Positions 40,862 through 50,024 of a stretch of 64,000 nucleotides of DNA are shown here, one piece after another (position 1 is the stretch's first letter; the number at the start of each line of letters is the position of its first letter). Below the pieces are notes generated by a model, which made no database searches, was not told where the DNA came from, and saw nothing but the letters and a program-made list of their open reading frames with translations. Position numbers and translations under genes: made by a program. This DNA comes from Streptomyces abyssomicinicus (GTDB taxonomy: Bacteria > Actinomycetota > Actinomycetes > Streptomycetales > Streptomycetaceae): contig NZ_BBZI01000012.1 in assembly GCF_008974245.1 (NCBI RefSeq), positions 248,001 to 312,000 on the forward strand, read 5' to 3'.

Positions 40862-42183
40862 CGCACCGGCCGATCGACGACCCGGGGCGCGTCCCCCGTC
40901 GTGGGCGCCCCCGCCCCCATCCCGCGGACGGCGCGGACGACGGGGAGGCGGCATGCCCCGTGATGCCGCGCCCCCGCGGGCTCCGGAGGACCGGCGACCA
41001 GCGTCCCGGCGGGACGCCGCCCGACCCGGGGCAGGTGGACCCCGCCGTCCTCGCGGCACTGCTGGCCCGCCACGGCTGGCGGCGGCGCGGCGGAGCCGCC
41101 GGCCGATACGGCCGGTGGACGCCGCCCGGGCCGCGCGGAGAGCGCACCAGCCTGCTCGTGCCGGAGAGCCGCGCCTTCCCCGACAGCGCCGACCTGCTCG
41201 GCGAGGCCCTGGACGCCCTGGCCCGTACCGAGGAACCCGCCGCCCGCGAGATCCTGCTCGCCCTCGCCGTGCCCAGCGACGAGATCCGCTGGCGCCGGGA
41301 CATCCCCGAGGGCCACTCCCGCGCGGGCGCGGCGGCGCCCTGGACGGCCGAGGAGGGGCTGCGCTCGGCGGCACGCCACACCCTGCTCGCCGCCGCGCTG
41401 GCCGGACGGGCCCGCACCGGCTACCACGGGGCCCGCCACCGCAGGGCCGCCGCGGCCGCGCTGGAGGACGTGCTGCTGCTCGGAACCGCCACCGGCGGTC
41501 GGGTGCTCACCGCCTTCGCGCCGGTCGCCCCGGCCCGCCCGCTGGCGGTCCGGCTGCACCAGGCGCTCCGCGCCACCCGGGAGGCCGTCGACCACCGACG
41601 GGCCACCGGCGGGATGGACGCCTTCGACGCCGCCGTCGCCGCCGGGGTGAGCCGTGAGCTGACCGAGGCCCTGGTCACCCTGGTCCGGGGCACCGAGGGA
41701 GCCGGCGTGACGATCTCCTGGGCTCCCGCCGCGGGGATCCCCGAGGGGTGCGGTCCCGACGCCGAGCCGGTCGATTTCTCGCCCGGGGACCTGCCCGCCC
41801 TCCGCGAGGCCGGCGTCCGCTACCGGCGTGCCGAGCCCTCCGTCACCGTGCGGCTCACCGGCACCGTGGACCGGCTGCGCCGCACCGGCGCCGACGGGGC
41901 GGGAACCGTGCGGCTGCGGGTGCTGACCGGGGCGGAGGTCCCGCACGTGCGCGTCACCCTGGACGAGGAGTCGTACCGGATCGCCGGACAGGCACACCTG
42001 GTCGGGCTGCCCGTCCGACTGGACGGCCGGCTCGACAGCCGGGCCGGCTTCCGCCGCCTCACCGGCGCCTGCGGGGTCACCCCGGTCACCGTGGACGAGG
42101 CCGAGCGCGAGCGGCTGATGAAGTCCCTGCAGGAGAACCTCGACTTCTTCGAGGAGGCGTGCGGGGAGGACTGCGAGGGCTAA
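40858..42183 (+). CDS. unknown protein coupled to DUF4365 gene
   Basis: The product has 441 residues from GTG 40858 within the stop of the DUF4365-type gene. The first 60 residues are Pro/Arg-rich. The middle is helical and Ala-rich (AEEGLRSAARHTLLAAALAGRARTGYHG, AAAAALEDVLLLGTATGG). The last 130 residues look beta-rich: SVTVRLTGTVDRLRR, GTVRLRVLTGAEVPHVRVTL and GQAHLVGLPVRLDGRLDSR, ending in an acidic helix. I do not recognise a family. Co-translation with a nuclease-fold protein suggests a partner or effector subunit, by inference only. Confidence 0.65.
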   Translation: MTHRPIDDPGRVPRRGRPRPHPADGADDGEAACPVMPRPRGLRRTGDQRPGGTPPDPGQVDPAVLAALLARHGWRRRGGAAGRYGRWTPPGPRGERTSLLVPESRAFPDSADLLGEALDALARTEEPAAREILLALAVPSDEIRWRRDIPEGHSRAGAAAPWTAEEGLRSAARHTLLAAALAGRARTGYHGARHRRAAAAALEDVLLLGTATGGRVLTAFAPVAPARPLAVRLHQALRATREAVDHRRATGGMDAFDAAVAAGVSRELTEALVTLVRGTEGAGVTISWAPAAGIPEGCGPDAEPVDFSPGDLPALREAGVRYRRAEPSVTVRLTGTVDRLRRTGADGAGTVRLRVLTGAEVPHVRVTLDEESYRIAGQAHLVGLPVRLDGRLDSRAGFRRLTGACGVTPVTVDEAERERLMKSLQENLDFFEEACGEDCEG

Positions 42184-42212
42184 CCGCTTCGCGTGGGGTG
42201 CGCGCGGCTCGG

Positions 42213-42244
42213 TAGGATTCCCGTACACGTCAGCTGTGACGTGT
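42213..42244 (+). promoter_or_regulatory. thrS promoter -10 and palindrome at predicted transcript start
   Basis: A -10 element TAGGAT lies at 42213-42218. The predicted start near 42225 coincides with a perfect 8-bp inverted repeat: ACACGTCA (42225-42232), loop GCTG, TGACGTGT (42237-42244). It may be an operator or a 5'-terminal mRNA hairpin. No T-box leader is seen; the leader is only about 60 nt. Confidence 0.55.
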
Positions 42245-42285
42245 CGAGATCCTCACCTCAGCAGGCCTTCAGTCAGGAGAGACCG

Positions 42286-44265
42286 GTGTCAGACGTCCGT
42301 GTGATCATCCAACGCGATTCCGAGCGGGAAGAGCGCGTGGTGACGACGGGCACTACGGCCGCCGACCTCTTCGCCGGCGAGCGCTCGATCGTCGCCGTCC
42401 GCGTCGGGGGCGAGCTCAAGGACCTCGCGTACGAGCCGAAGGACGGCGAGAGCGTCGAGGGCGTCGAGATCTCCTCCGAGGACGGTCTCAACATCCTCCG
42501 CCACTCCACCGCGCACGTCATGGCGCAGGCCGTCCAGGAGCTCTTCCCGGAGGCCAAGCTCGGCATCGGCCCGCCGATCAAGGACGGCTTCTACTACGAC
42601 TTCGACGTCGAGGAGCCGTTCACCCCCGAGGACCTCAAGCGCATCGAGAAGAAGATGCAGGAGATCCAGAAGCGGGGCCAGCGCTTCTCCCGCCGCGTCA
42701 CCACCGACGAGGCGGCGCGCGAGGAGCTGTCCGGCGAGCCGTACAAGCTGGAGCTGATCGGCCTCAAGGGCAACGCCGCGCAGGCCGCCGACGGCGCCGC
42801 CGCCGAGGTCGGCGCGGGCGAGCTGACCATCTACGACAACCTCGACGCCAAGACCGGCGACCTGTGCTGGAAGGACCTCTGCCGCGGTCCCCACCTGCCC
42901 ACCACCCGGAACATCCCGGCGTTCAAGCTGATGCGCTCGGCCGCGGCCTACTGGCGCGGCAGCGAGAAGAACCCGCAGCTCCAGCGCATCTACGGCACCG
43001 CCTGGCCGTCCAAGGACGAGCTCAAGCAGTACCTGGACTTCCTCGTCGAGGCGGAGAAGCGAGACCACCGCAAGCTCGGCGCGGAGCTGGACCTCTTCTC
43101 CTTCCCCGACGAGCTCGGCCCCGGCCTCGCGGTGTTCCACCCCAAGGGCGGCGTGATCCGCAAGGAGATGGAGAACTACTCCCGCCGGCGCCACGAGGAC
43201 GCGGGCTACGAGTTCGTGAACACCCCGCACATCTCGAAGGAAGGCCTCTTCGAGACCTCGGGGCACCTGCCGCACTACGCGGAGGGCATGTTCCCGCCCA
43301 TCCAGTTCGACGAGCAGAACTACCGCCTCAAGGCGATGAACTGCCCGATGCACAACCTGATCTTCAAGTCGCGCGGCCGTTCCTACCGCGAACTGCCCCT
43401 GCGGCTCTTCGAGTTCGGCACGGTGTACCGCTACGAGAAGTCGGGTGTGGTGCACGGCCTGACCCGCTCCCGCGGGTTCACCCAGGACGACGCGCACATC
43501 TACTGCACCAAGGAGCAGATGCCGCAGGAGCTCGACACGCTCCTGACCTTCGTGCTCGACCTGCTGCGCGACTACGGCCTGACCGAGTTCGAGCTCGAGC
43601 TCTCCACCCGCGACGACTCCGACAAGTTCATCGGCTCGGACGAGGACTGGGCGGAGGCCACCGAGGCGCTCCGCCAGGCCGCCGAGAAGCAGAACCTGCC
43701 GCTGGTCCCCGACCCGGGCGGCGCCGCGTACTACGGGCCGAAGATCTCCGTCCAGGCCCGGGACGCGATCGGCCGGTCCTGGCAGATGTCGACGCTCCAG
43801 GTCGACTTCAACCAGCCCAAGCGGTTCGGCCTCGAGTACACCGCGGCGGACGGCTCCCGGCAGCAGCCGGTCATGCTGCACCGCGCGCTCTTCGGCTCCA
43901 TCGAGCGCTTCTTCGGCGTGCTGCTGGAGCACTACGCGGGCGCGTTCCCGGCGTGGCTGGCCCCCGTGCAGGCGCTCGGCATCCCGATCGGCGACGCGCA
44001 CGTGGAGTACCTCCAGGACTTCGCGGCCGAGGCGAAGAGCAAGGGGCTGCGGGTCGAGGTCGACGCGTCCTCCGACCGCATGCAGAAGAAGATCCGAAAC
44101 GCCCAGAAGCAGAAGGTGCCGTTCATGGTCATCGTCGGCGACGACGACATGAACGCCGGCACGGTCTCCTTCCGCTACCGCGACGGCTCGCAGGAGAACG
44201 GCATCCCGCGGGACGAGGCGATCGCCAAGATCGCGGACGTCGTGGAGCGCCGCGTCCAGGTGTGA
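42286..44265 (+). CDS. thrS: threonyl-tRNA synthetase
   Basis: ThrS charges tRNA-Thr. The 659-residue product starts at GTG 42286 behind CAGGAGAG (42274-42281). It contains an N-terminal TGS domain (about 1-65), the editing domain with HSTAHVMAQAV and GPPIKDGFYYDF, class II catalytic motifs (MNCPMHNLIFKS, zinc-binding Cys and His; FEFGTVYRYEKSGVVHGLTR; PVMLHRALFGSIERFFGVL) and a C-terminal anticodon-binding domain. In actinobacteria thrS heads the HIT-pgsA-acyltransferase-pimA gene order, kept in part here. Confidence 0.97.
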   Translation: MSDVRVIIQRDSEREERVVTTGTTAADLFAGERSIVAVRVGGELKDLAYEPKDGESVEGVEISSEDGLNILRHSTAHVMAQAVQELFPEAKLGIGPPIKDGFYYDFDVEEPFTPEDLKRIEKKMQEIQKRGQRFSRRVTTDEAAREELSGEPYKLELIGLKGNAAQAADGAAAEVGAGELTIYDNLDAKTGDLCWKDLCRGPHLPTTRNIPAFKLMRSAAAYWRGSEKNPQLQRIYGTAWPSKDELKQYLDFLVEAEKRDHRKLGAELDLFSFPDELGPGLAVFHPKGGVIRKEMENYSRRRHEDAGYEFVNTPHISKEGLFETSGHLPHYAEGMFPPIQFDEQNYRLKAMNCPMHNLIFKSRGRSYRELPLRLFEFGTVYRYEKSGVVHGLTRSRGFTQDDAHIYCTKEQMPQELDTLLTFVLDLLRDYGLTEFELELSTRDDSDKFIGSDEDWAEATEALRQAAEKQNLPLVPDPGGAAYYGPKISVQARDAIGRSWQMSTLQVDFNQPKRFGLEYTAADGSRQQPVMLHRALFGSIERFFGVLLEHYAGAFPAWLAPVQALGIPIGDAHVEYLQDFAAEAKSKGLRVEVDASSDRMQKKIRNAQKQKVPFMVIVGDDDMNAGTVSFRYRDGSQENGIPRDEAIAKIADVVERRVQV

Positions 44266-44278
44266 CGCCCTGACGAAC

Positions 44279-44309
44279 GGCCCCCGGGGAGCTCAGCTCC
44301 CCGGGGGCC
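44279..44309. terminator. bidirectional terminator between thrS and K+ channel gene
   Basis: GGCCCCCGGGGAGC (from 44279) pairs with GCTCCCCGGGGGCC (to 44309) around a 3-nt loop. The TCA of the loop region is the stop codon of the convergent channel gene, so that gene ends inside its own terminator. Confidence 0.82.
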
Positions 44310-44943
44310 TCTCGCGTTCCTCGTCCGTGGCGAAGACCGTCATCAGCCACGACGCGAAGGAGCCGGTGACCGCGCCGAGCAGGGCGAGGCCGCAGGCCAT
44401 CAGGGCGACCGCGATGGTCCGCCCCATGAACGTCACCGGGGTCACGTCGCCGTAGCCGACGGTGGCCAGGGTGGAGCAGGTCCACCACACGGAGTCGCCG
44501 AAGGTGCGGATGGTGGCGCCGGGGGCGCCCCGCTCCTGCTGGTAGACGGCCAGCGCCCCGGCGAACCCGATCAGCAGCACGGACACCCCGGCGTAGAACA
44601 TCACCCGCGCCTGCAGGGAGAACCGCGGCCGCCCCCGCCGCCGCACCACCGCCTCGTAGAGCCGGACGATCCGCAGCGGTCGGAGCAGGGGCAGGACCAG
44701 GACCAGCGTGTCCAGCCAGTGGGTGCGCACGAAGCGGGGGCCCTGGCCGCTGCGGCGCCAGCGGGCCGCGTAGTCGAGGGCGAAGAGCAGCCACACCGCG
44801 GCGATCACCGCGAGGGCGAGGCTGTGCCACACGTCGGGCAGCCCGGTGCTGAGGACGAGGAGGGCGTAGGCGGCGAGGAACAGCAGCGAGGCCACGGCGA
44901 GCGGGATCTCGGCGCGGTCCTCGCGGGGGTCACGGGTGTCCAT
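44293..44943 (-). CDS. two-pore-loop-type potassium channel protein (Ion_trans_2)
   Basis: The 216-residue membrane protein has spans in the first 65 residues (PLAVASLLFLAAYALLVLST; ALAVIAAVWLLFALDYAA), an amphipathic S4-like segment (LRPLRIVRLYEAVVRRRGR), and a pore module: span VMFYAGVSVLLIGFAGALAV, pore helix WWTCSTLATVGYGDVTPV with the K+ selectivity filter TVGYGD, and a last span. There is no cytoplasmic RCK domain. It is convergent with thrS and interrupts the thrS-HIT pairing seen in mycobacteria. Confidence 0.88.
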   Translation of the reverse strand: MDTRDPREDRAEIPLAVASLLFLAAYALLVLSTGLPDVWHSLALAVIAAVWLLFALDYAARWRRSGQGPRFVRTHWLDTLVLVLPLLRPLRIVRLYEAVVRRRGRPRFSLQARVMFYAGVSVLLIGFAGALAVYQQERGAPGATIRTFGDSVWWTCSTLATVGYGDVTPVTFMGRTIAVALMACGLALLGAVTGSFASWLMTVFATDEERERPPGS

Positions 44944-45022
44944 GCCGCCAGCCTGGCGGGCCGGGGGCGGCGGCCGCCCCCGGCGACACGTTCCGTACGG
45001 GCGACGCCATATGCTGCCTGGT

Positions 45023-45571
45023 ATGACGAGTGAGCCGGAGCTGCAGATCGGGGTGGGTTCGCCGGACGCCTTCCAGCGGCTGTGGACCCCCCACCGGATG
45101 GCCTACGTCCAGGGCGAGAACAAGCCCACCGGACCCGAGGCCGGCGACGGATGCCCGTTCTGCTCGATCCCCGCCAAGTCGGACGAGGACGGGCTGGTGA
45201 TCCGGCGCGGGACCCACGTCTACGCGGTGCTCAACCTGTACCCGTACAACGGCGGTCACCTGATGGTGGTGCCGTACCGGCACGTCGCCGACTACACCGG
45301 GCTGACCGCCGAGGAGACGGCCGAGCTGGGCGAGCTCACCAAGCAGGCGATGACGGCGCTGCGGCGCTGCTCCGGGGCGCACGGCTTCAACATCGGCATG
45401 AACCAGGGGACGGTCGCCGGAGCGGGGATCGCCGCGCACCTGCACCAGCACGTGGTGCCCCGCTGGGGCGGGGACACCAACTTCATGCCGGTCGTGGGCC
45501 ACACCAAGGTGCTGCCGCAGCTGCTGGCCGACACCCGGGCGATGATCGCGGCGGCCTGGCCCTCGGCCTGA
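45023..45571 (+). CDS. HIT-family nucleotide hydrolase/phosphorylase (Ap4A type)
   Basis: The product has 182 residues from ATG 45023. The histidine triad is IAAHLHQHVVPRW (His139, His141, His143), and CPFCSIP at 44-50 is a probable zinc site. Mycobacterial homologues placed beside pgsA are diadenosine tetraphosphate phosphorylases; the same activity is inferred. A -10-like TATGCT (45010-45015) ends 7 nt before the ATG, suggesting a leaderless transcript. Confidence 0.87.
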   Translation: MTSEPELQIGVGSPDAFQRLWTPHRMAYVQGENKPTGPEAGDGCPFCSIPAKSDEDGLVIRRGTHVYAVLNLYPYNGGHLMVVPYRHVADYTGLTAEETAELGELTKQAMTALRRCSGAHGFNIGMNQGTVAGAGIAAHLHQHVVPRWGGDTNFMPVVGHTKVLPQLLADTRAMIAAAWPSA

Positions 45572-45648
45572 CACCACCCGGCGCGGACCGGACGCGGACC
45601 CGCTCCCGGCGCGCCGGGCCGGGACGGCGCGCGACCGGCCGGGCGGGC

Positions 45649-47292
45649 CTACGCGTCGTAGCTGTCCGCCTTGCGCGGAGCCGGGTCCTGCACCGCGCCG
45701 CTGACCACGGACGAGCGCGCCCCGAACTTCTCGGTGGCGACCCCGTGCTCGCGCAACATGCCGATCGCCGCCTGGTGCACGGCGCGGAGCACCGGCGTGG
45801 CCACGCGCATGGCGTCGTCGGCCATGAACCGGTGGCGCCAGGGCTGCTCCGCCCAGGAGTGCCGCAGGCCGAAGGGCTCCGGGAGACTCATGCTGCCGCC
45901 GAGCCAGTTGAGCGGCTTGTGGAACCAGGTCAGCGGCGCCCGCGCGGCCAGCCGCACCACCTCGTCGCTGTCGACCAGCGGCAGCGCCACGGTGCGCTTC
46001 TCCCAGGGCTTGAAGGCCTTGTCGACCGACTTCTCCTTGGCCGCCGGCCCGGAGTTGAACAGGCCGTGCACGGGGCCGAGGGCGTGCCCGGTGACCTCGA
46101 TCCGCAGGGTCTGGTAGAGCACCGTGACGTTGATCAGCATGGTGAGGACCAGCTGTCCGTCCCAGAGGACCCACTGGACGCCCAGGTAGTGGCGGTCGCC
46201 GCTGCCGAACTGCTGGCGGTTGCAGATCTGCTGTATGGCGTGCGACTTGTACCGGAAGTTGTCGACGTCGGTGCCGTCGGGCCGGGCCACCGCGTCGGCC
46301 CCCTCGCCGATCGGGGAGACGATCCAGTGCTCCACCGACGGCTTGGGGATGCCCTCGGTGGGGACCGGGGTGCGCTCCATCAAGGACAGCTTGGCGTGGA
46401 TGGCGCGGACCACGTCCCAGCTGCGGAAGGCGTAGATCTCCTTGCCCTCCTCGGCGGGTTCGAGGTCCTCGGCCATCTGCCAGCTGCCCCAGCGGGTGCC
46501 CATGCCGAGGATGCCCTTGGGACCGGCGTAGAAGGTGACGTTGGACTGCTGCTCGGAGCCGAGCCGGTTGAGGCTCTGGCGGAGCTGGTCGGCGGACTCG
46601 TCGGGGCTGGAGGGCACCGCCTCGGGCACCTTGGCGCCGATGCTGCTGCCCGAGAGCAGGGACGCCCAGCGGTCGCGGAGGTCCTTGGCGGTGGTCTCGC
46701 AGATCCGCTTGGCGACCACCCAGCCGATCACCGGGGCGATCACCGCGCCGCGCGAGTACCAGCCCCAGAAGCCGGCGAAGGGCATCTGGACGAAGAAGAC
46801 CACGGCGAGCAGGCCGAACGCGGCCAGCAGCACGGTGCCCATGCCGGAGGTCCTGCGGTTCTCCGCCTTGGCGAGGCTCGCCCGGATCTGGAAGACCAGC
46901 AGCCAGGCCAGCAGGCCGGGCAGGAACAGCACCCCGCAGAGCAGCATCACGGCGGTGAGGCGGAGGTCGCGGGTGCGGCGCAGTCCGTTGGCGGCCAGGC
47001 AGTGCACGACCACGGTCTGCGGGTCCATGCCGAAGGACTGGACGACCGGCTTGCGGCCGGGGTCGAGGAGCCGGTCGACCACGGCGCGGGAGAATGCCTC
47101 GCCGAGGTTGGGGCGGAAGATCCTGGCCCAGCTCTTGCCGGGGTTGACCTTCGACCGGTGCCACTCGTTGTCGGCGTCGAGTATCTTCTCGACCGGGTCG
47201 TCCCGGTAGGCCGCGGAGGCCAGCGCGAAGGTCGCCTTCAGCCCCTCGCCGCCGGCTGCCGGGACCATCGGCCCGAATGCGTCGCTCGACAC
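45649..47292 (-). CDS. large membrane protein of unknown function
   Basis: The product has 547 residues from GTG 47292, chosen for GGAAAGAA upstream and because the sequence before it reads as spacer. The N-terminal 130 residues are soluble. There are then spans near LTAVMLLCGVLFLPGLLAWLLVFQI, GTVLLAAFGLLAVVFFVQMPF and VIAPVIGWVVAKRI, followed by a long soluble part (DESADQLRQSLNRLGSEQQSNVTFYAGPKG, WQMAEDLEPAEEGKEIYAFRSWDVVRAIHAKL) and a last hydrophobic stretch near LVLTMLINVTVLY. It ends with a polar tail. I do not recognise the family. Confidence 0.78.
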   Translation of the reverse strand: MSSDAFGPMVPAAGGEGLKATFALASAAYRDDPVEKILDADNEWHRSKVNPGKSWARIFRPNLGEAFSRAVVDRLLDPGRKPVVQSFGMDPQTVVVHCLAANGLRRTRDLRLTAVMLLCGVLFLPGLLAWLLVFQIRASLAKAENRRTSGMGTVLLAAFGLLAVVFFVQMPFAGFWGWYSRGAVIAPVIGWVVAKRICETTAKDLRDRWASLLSGSSIGAKVPEAVPSSPDESADQLRQSLNRLGSEQQSNVTFYAGPKGILGMGTRWGSWQMAEDLEPAEEGKEIYAFRSWDVVRAIHAKLSLMERTPVPTEGIPKPSVEHWIVSPIGEGADAVARPDGTDVDNFRYKSHAIQQICNRQQFGSGDRHYLGVQWVLWDGQLVLTMLINVTVLYQTLRIEVTGHALGPVHGLFNSGPAAKEKSVDKAFKPWEKRTVALPLVDSDEVVRLAARAPLTWFHKPLNWLGGSMSLPEPFGLRHSWAEQPWRHRFMADDAMRVATPVLRAVHQAAIGMLREHGVATEKFGARSSVVSGAVQDPAPRKADSYDA

Positions 47293-47534
47293 GGTTCTTT
47301 CCGCCCCCCTGCCGCGGTGTTCCCACGGCGGTGTGTCCTGGCCTTCCCGCACGACCGGAGACCGGTTCGTCAGCCTAACGGCCGGTTCACGGGCCCGGTG
47401 GGCCCTCGGCGGAATCGTCCGCCCGGGGGCCGACCGGTCCGGGCCCGGTCGCGCACTACACACACTGCCCAGGACGGGGGCCCGGTCAACCCCCGGCGCG
47501 GGGCGCACTGTTGCGGCGGGCCGGGGGCGCGGGA

Positions 47535-49733
47535 TCAGACGGGTGCGGCCTCCTTCTCGCGCAGCCGCCGCACGACGTGCTCGGGGACCGGCTCGTGGCG
47601 CAGGTACCGGCGGCTGAAGCCGGCCGTGCCGTGGGCCAGGGAGCGCAGTTCCACGGCGTAGCGCTCGATCTCCAGCTCGGGGATCTCGGCGCGGACCAGG
47701 ACCCGGCCGCCCTCGGTCTGCTCGGTGCCCAGCACGCGGCCGCGCCGGGAGGACAGATCGCTCATCACGGCGCCGACGTAGGCGTCGCCGATCAGCACGG
47801 TCACCTCGGCCACCGGTTCCAGGACGTGGAGCCGGGCGTCGGCGGCGGCCTCCCGCAGCGCGAGCGCGCCGGCGGTCTGGAAGGCGGCGTCGGAGGAGTC
47901 CACCGAGTGCGACTTGCCGTCGAGGAGGACGACCCGCACGTCGGTCAGCGGGTGACCGGAGCCGACCCCCTTGGCGGCCTGGGCGCGGACGCCCTTCTCC
48001 ACGGAGGGGATGAACTGCCGGGGGATCGCGCCGCCCACCACCTCGTCGGCGAACTCGATGCCGGAGCCCGCCGGCAGCGGTTCGACCCTGACCTCACAGA
48101 TCGCGAACTGCCCGTGCCCGCCCGACTGTTTGACGTGCCGTCCGCGCGCGGCGGCCGGCGCGGCGAAGGTCTCGCGCAGCGCCACCCGGTGCGGGACGAC
48201 GTCGACCCGGACGCCGTAACGGGTGCGCAGGCGCTCCAGGGCGACCTCGGCGTGGGCCTCGCCCAGGCACCACAGGACGACCTGGTGGGTGTCCCGGTCG
48301 TGTTCGAGCCGCATGGTCGGGTCCTCGCCGGCGAGGCGGGCGAGGCCCTCGGAGAGCCGGTCCTCGTCCGCCTTGGAGTGGGCCTCCACGGCGATCGGGA
48401 GCAGGGCGTCGGGCAGGGCCCAGGGCGTCATCAGCAGCGGGTCGTCCTTGGCGGACAGGGTGTCGCCGGTCTCGGCGCGGGAGAGCTTGGCGACGCAGAC
48501 CAGATCGCCCGCCACGGCGTGCGTGACGGGGCGCTGCTGCTTGCCGAACGGGCTGGTCAGGGCGGAGACGCGTTCGTCGACGTCGTGGTCCTCGTGGCCG
48601 CGGTCGGTCAGGCCGTGCCCCGAGACGTGGACGACGGTGTCGGGACGCAGCGTGCCGGAGAAGACGCGGACCAGCGACATCCGGCCGACGTAGGGGTCGG
48701 ACGCGGTCCTGACCACCTCCGCGACCAGGGGCCCGGCGGGGTCGCCGAGCCGCAGGTCGCGGGGCGTTCCGTCGAGGGAGGTGACGACCGGTGCGCGGCG
48801 TTCGGGCGGGGTGGGGCAGCCGCGGGTGATCAGGTCGAGCAGCTCGACCGTGCCCAGTCCCTGGCGGGCGCCGGGCGGGGCGGGGGCGGCGCACAGGACG
48901 GGGTGGAAGGCGGCGCGGGAGACGGCCTTCTCCAGGTCCTCGATCAGGGTGTCGGGGCCGAGGTCCTCGCCGCCGATGTAGCGGTCCATGAGGGTCTCGT
49001 CCTCGCTCTCCGCGATGATGCCCTCGATCAGCCGGTCACGGGCCCGCTCGATGACCGGGATCCGGTCCGCGTCGGGGTCGTGCTCGGCGCGCTCGCCGGA
49101 GGAGTAGTCGAAGAGCTTCTTGGTGAGCAGGCCGATCAGACCGGTCACGGGGGCCTGCCCGTCGGGCCCCGCGGGGCCGCGCAGCGGCAGGTAGAGAGGG
49201 AGGACGGCGTCGGGGTCGCCGCCGCCGAAGGCCTCGGCGCACAGCCGGGTCATCTCCTCCACACCGGTGCGGGCGGACTCGAGATGGGTGACGACGATGG
49301 CGCGGGGCATGCCGACCGCCGCGCACTCGTCCCACAGGGCGCGGGTGGCGGCGTCCACGCCGTCGGAGGCGGAGACGACGAACAGGGCCGCGTCCGCGGC
49401 GCGCAGACCGGCCCTGAGTTCCCCGACGAAATCGGCGTAACCGGGGGTGTCCAGCAGGTTGATCTTGAAGCCGCCCCAGGTGAGCGGTACCAGGGAGAGC
49501 TGCACCGAGCGGTGGCGGCGCTGCTCGATCTCGTCGTGGTCGGAGACGGTGCCGCCGTCCTCGACCCGGCCCGCCCGGTTGACCGCGCCGGCGGTCCGGG
49601 CGAGGGCCTCGACCAGTGTGGTCTTGCCCGATCCGGTGGGGCCGACCAGCGCCACGTTCCGTATGGAGGCGGGGCGGTCGACCGTCGCCGCCCCTCCGGC
49701 GGCTCCGGGGTGATGGCTGTTCCTGTCGCCCAT
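47535..49733 (-). CDS. EF-G-like GTPase (EF-G2 type)
   Basis: The 732-residue protein has the full EF-G domain plan. The G domain has P-loop VGPTGSGKTTL, DTPGYADFVGEL (G3), and VVTHLESARTG where ordinary EF-G has NKxD (G4). Domain IV and V sequences are GGHGQFAICEVRVEPLP and SDLSSRRGRVLGTEQ. The changed P-loop and G4 motifs are features of the EF-G2 paralogue group, whose role in translation is poorly defined; it is not the main fusA product. An Arg/Gly start region precedes the G domain. Confidence 0.9.
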   Translation of the reverse strand: MGDRNSHHPGAAGGAATVDRPASIRNVALVGPTGSGKTTLVEALARTAGAVNRAGRVEDGGTVSDHDEIEQRRHRSVQLSLVPLTWGGFKINLLDTPGYADFVGELRAGLRAADAALFVVSASDGVDAATRALWDECAAVGMPRAIVVTHLESARTGVEEMTRLCAEAFGGGDPDAVLPLYLPLRGPAGPDGQAPVTGLIGLLTKKLFDYSSGERAEHDPDADRIPVIERARDRLIEGIIAESEDETLMDRYIGGEDLGPDTLIEDLEKAVSRAAFHPVLCAAPAPPGARQGLGTVELLDLITRGCPTPPERRAPVVTSLDGTPRDLRLGDPAGPLVAEVVRTASDPYVGRMSLVRVFSGTLRPDTVVHVSGHGLTDRGHEDHDVDERVSALTSPFGKQQRPVTHAVAGDLVCVAKLSRAETGDTLSAKDDPLLMTPWALPDALLPIAVEAHSKADEDRLSEGLARLAGEDPTMRLEHDRDTHQVVLWCLGEAHAEVALERLRTRYGVRVDVVPHRVALRETFAAPAAARGRHVKQSGGHGQFAICEVRVEPLPAGSGIEFADEVVGGAIPRQFIPSVEKGVRAQAAKGVGSGHPLTDVRVVLLDGKSHSVDSSDAAFQTAGALALREAAADARLHVLEPVAEVTVLIGDAYVGAVMSDLSSRRGRVLGTEQTEGGRVLVRAEIPELEIERYAVELRSLAHGTAGFSRRYLRHEPVPEHVVRRLREKEAAPV

Positions 49734-50024
49734 GGTCCTGCCCTCCCGTGCACGGTGAGGTCGGTGGTGGCGCGGGGCACGGTCCCAGGGGCCGCTGCGG
49801 CGGCGCCCGGCGCGCGCCCGCGGTTCCCTTCGAGCTTCGCACCGTCACCGGGAGTCGTCCATACGAGGGACGGGCACCCCGCGTGACCTGGCCGGGAGAG
49901 GGTCGTGGCCAGGACGTGACCCGACCCCGAGGGTGCCCCGCCCCCGGGTCGGGGAGGGCGTGGCTACGATGGGCCGGGCCGGTGGCCAGCAGGGGCGCCG
50001 GCCGCAACGACCCTCGGGAAGGCC

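Noticed and set aside
42184..42285. T-box leader of thrS
   Set aside because: The leader is about 60 nt, without a specifier loop or T-box sequence; only the palindrome is present.
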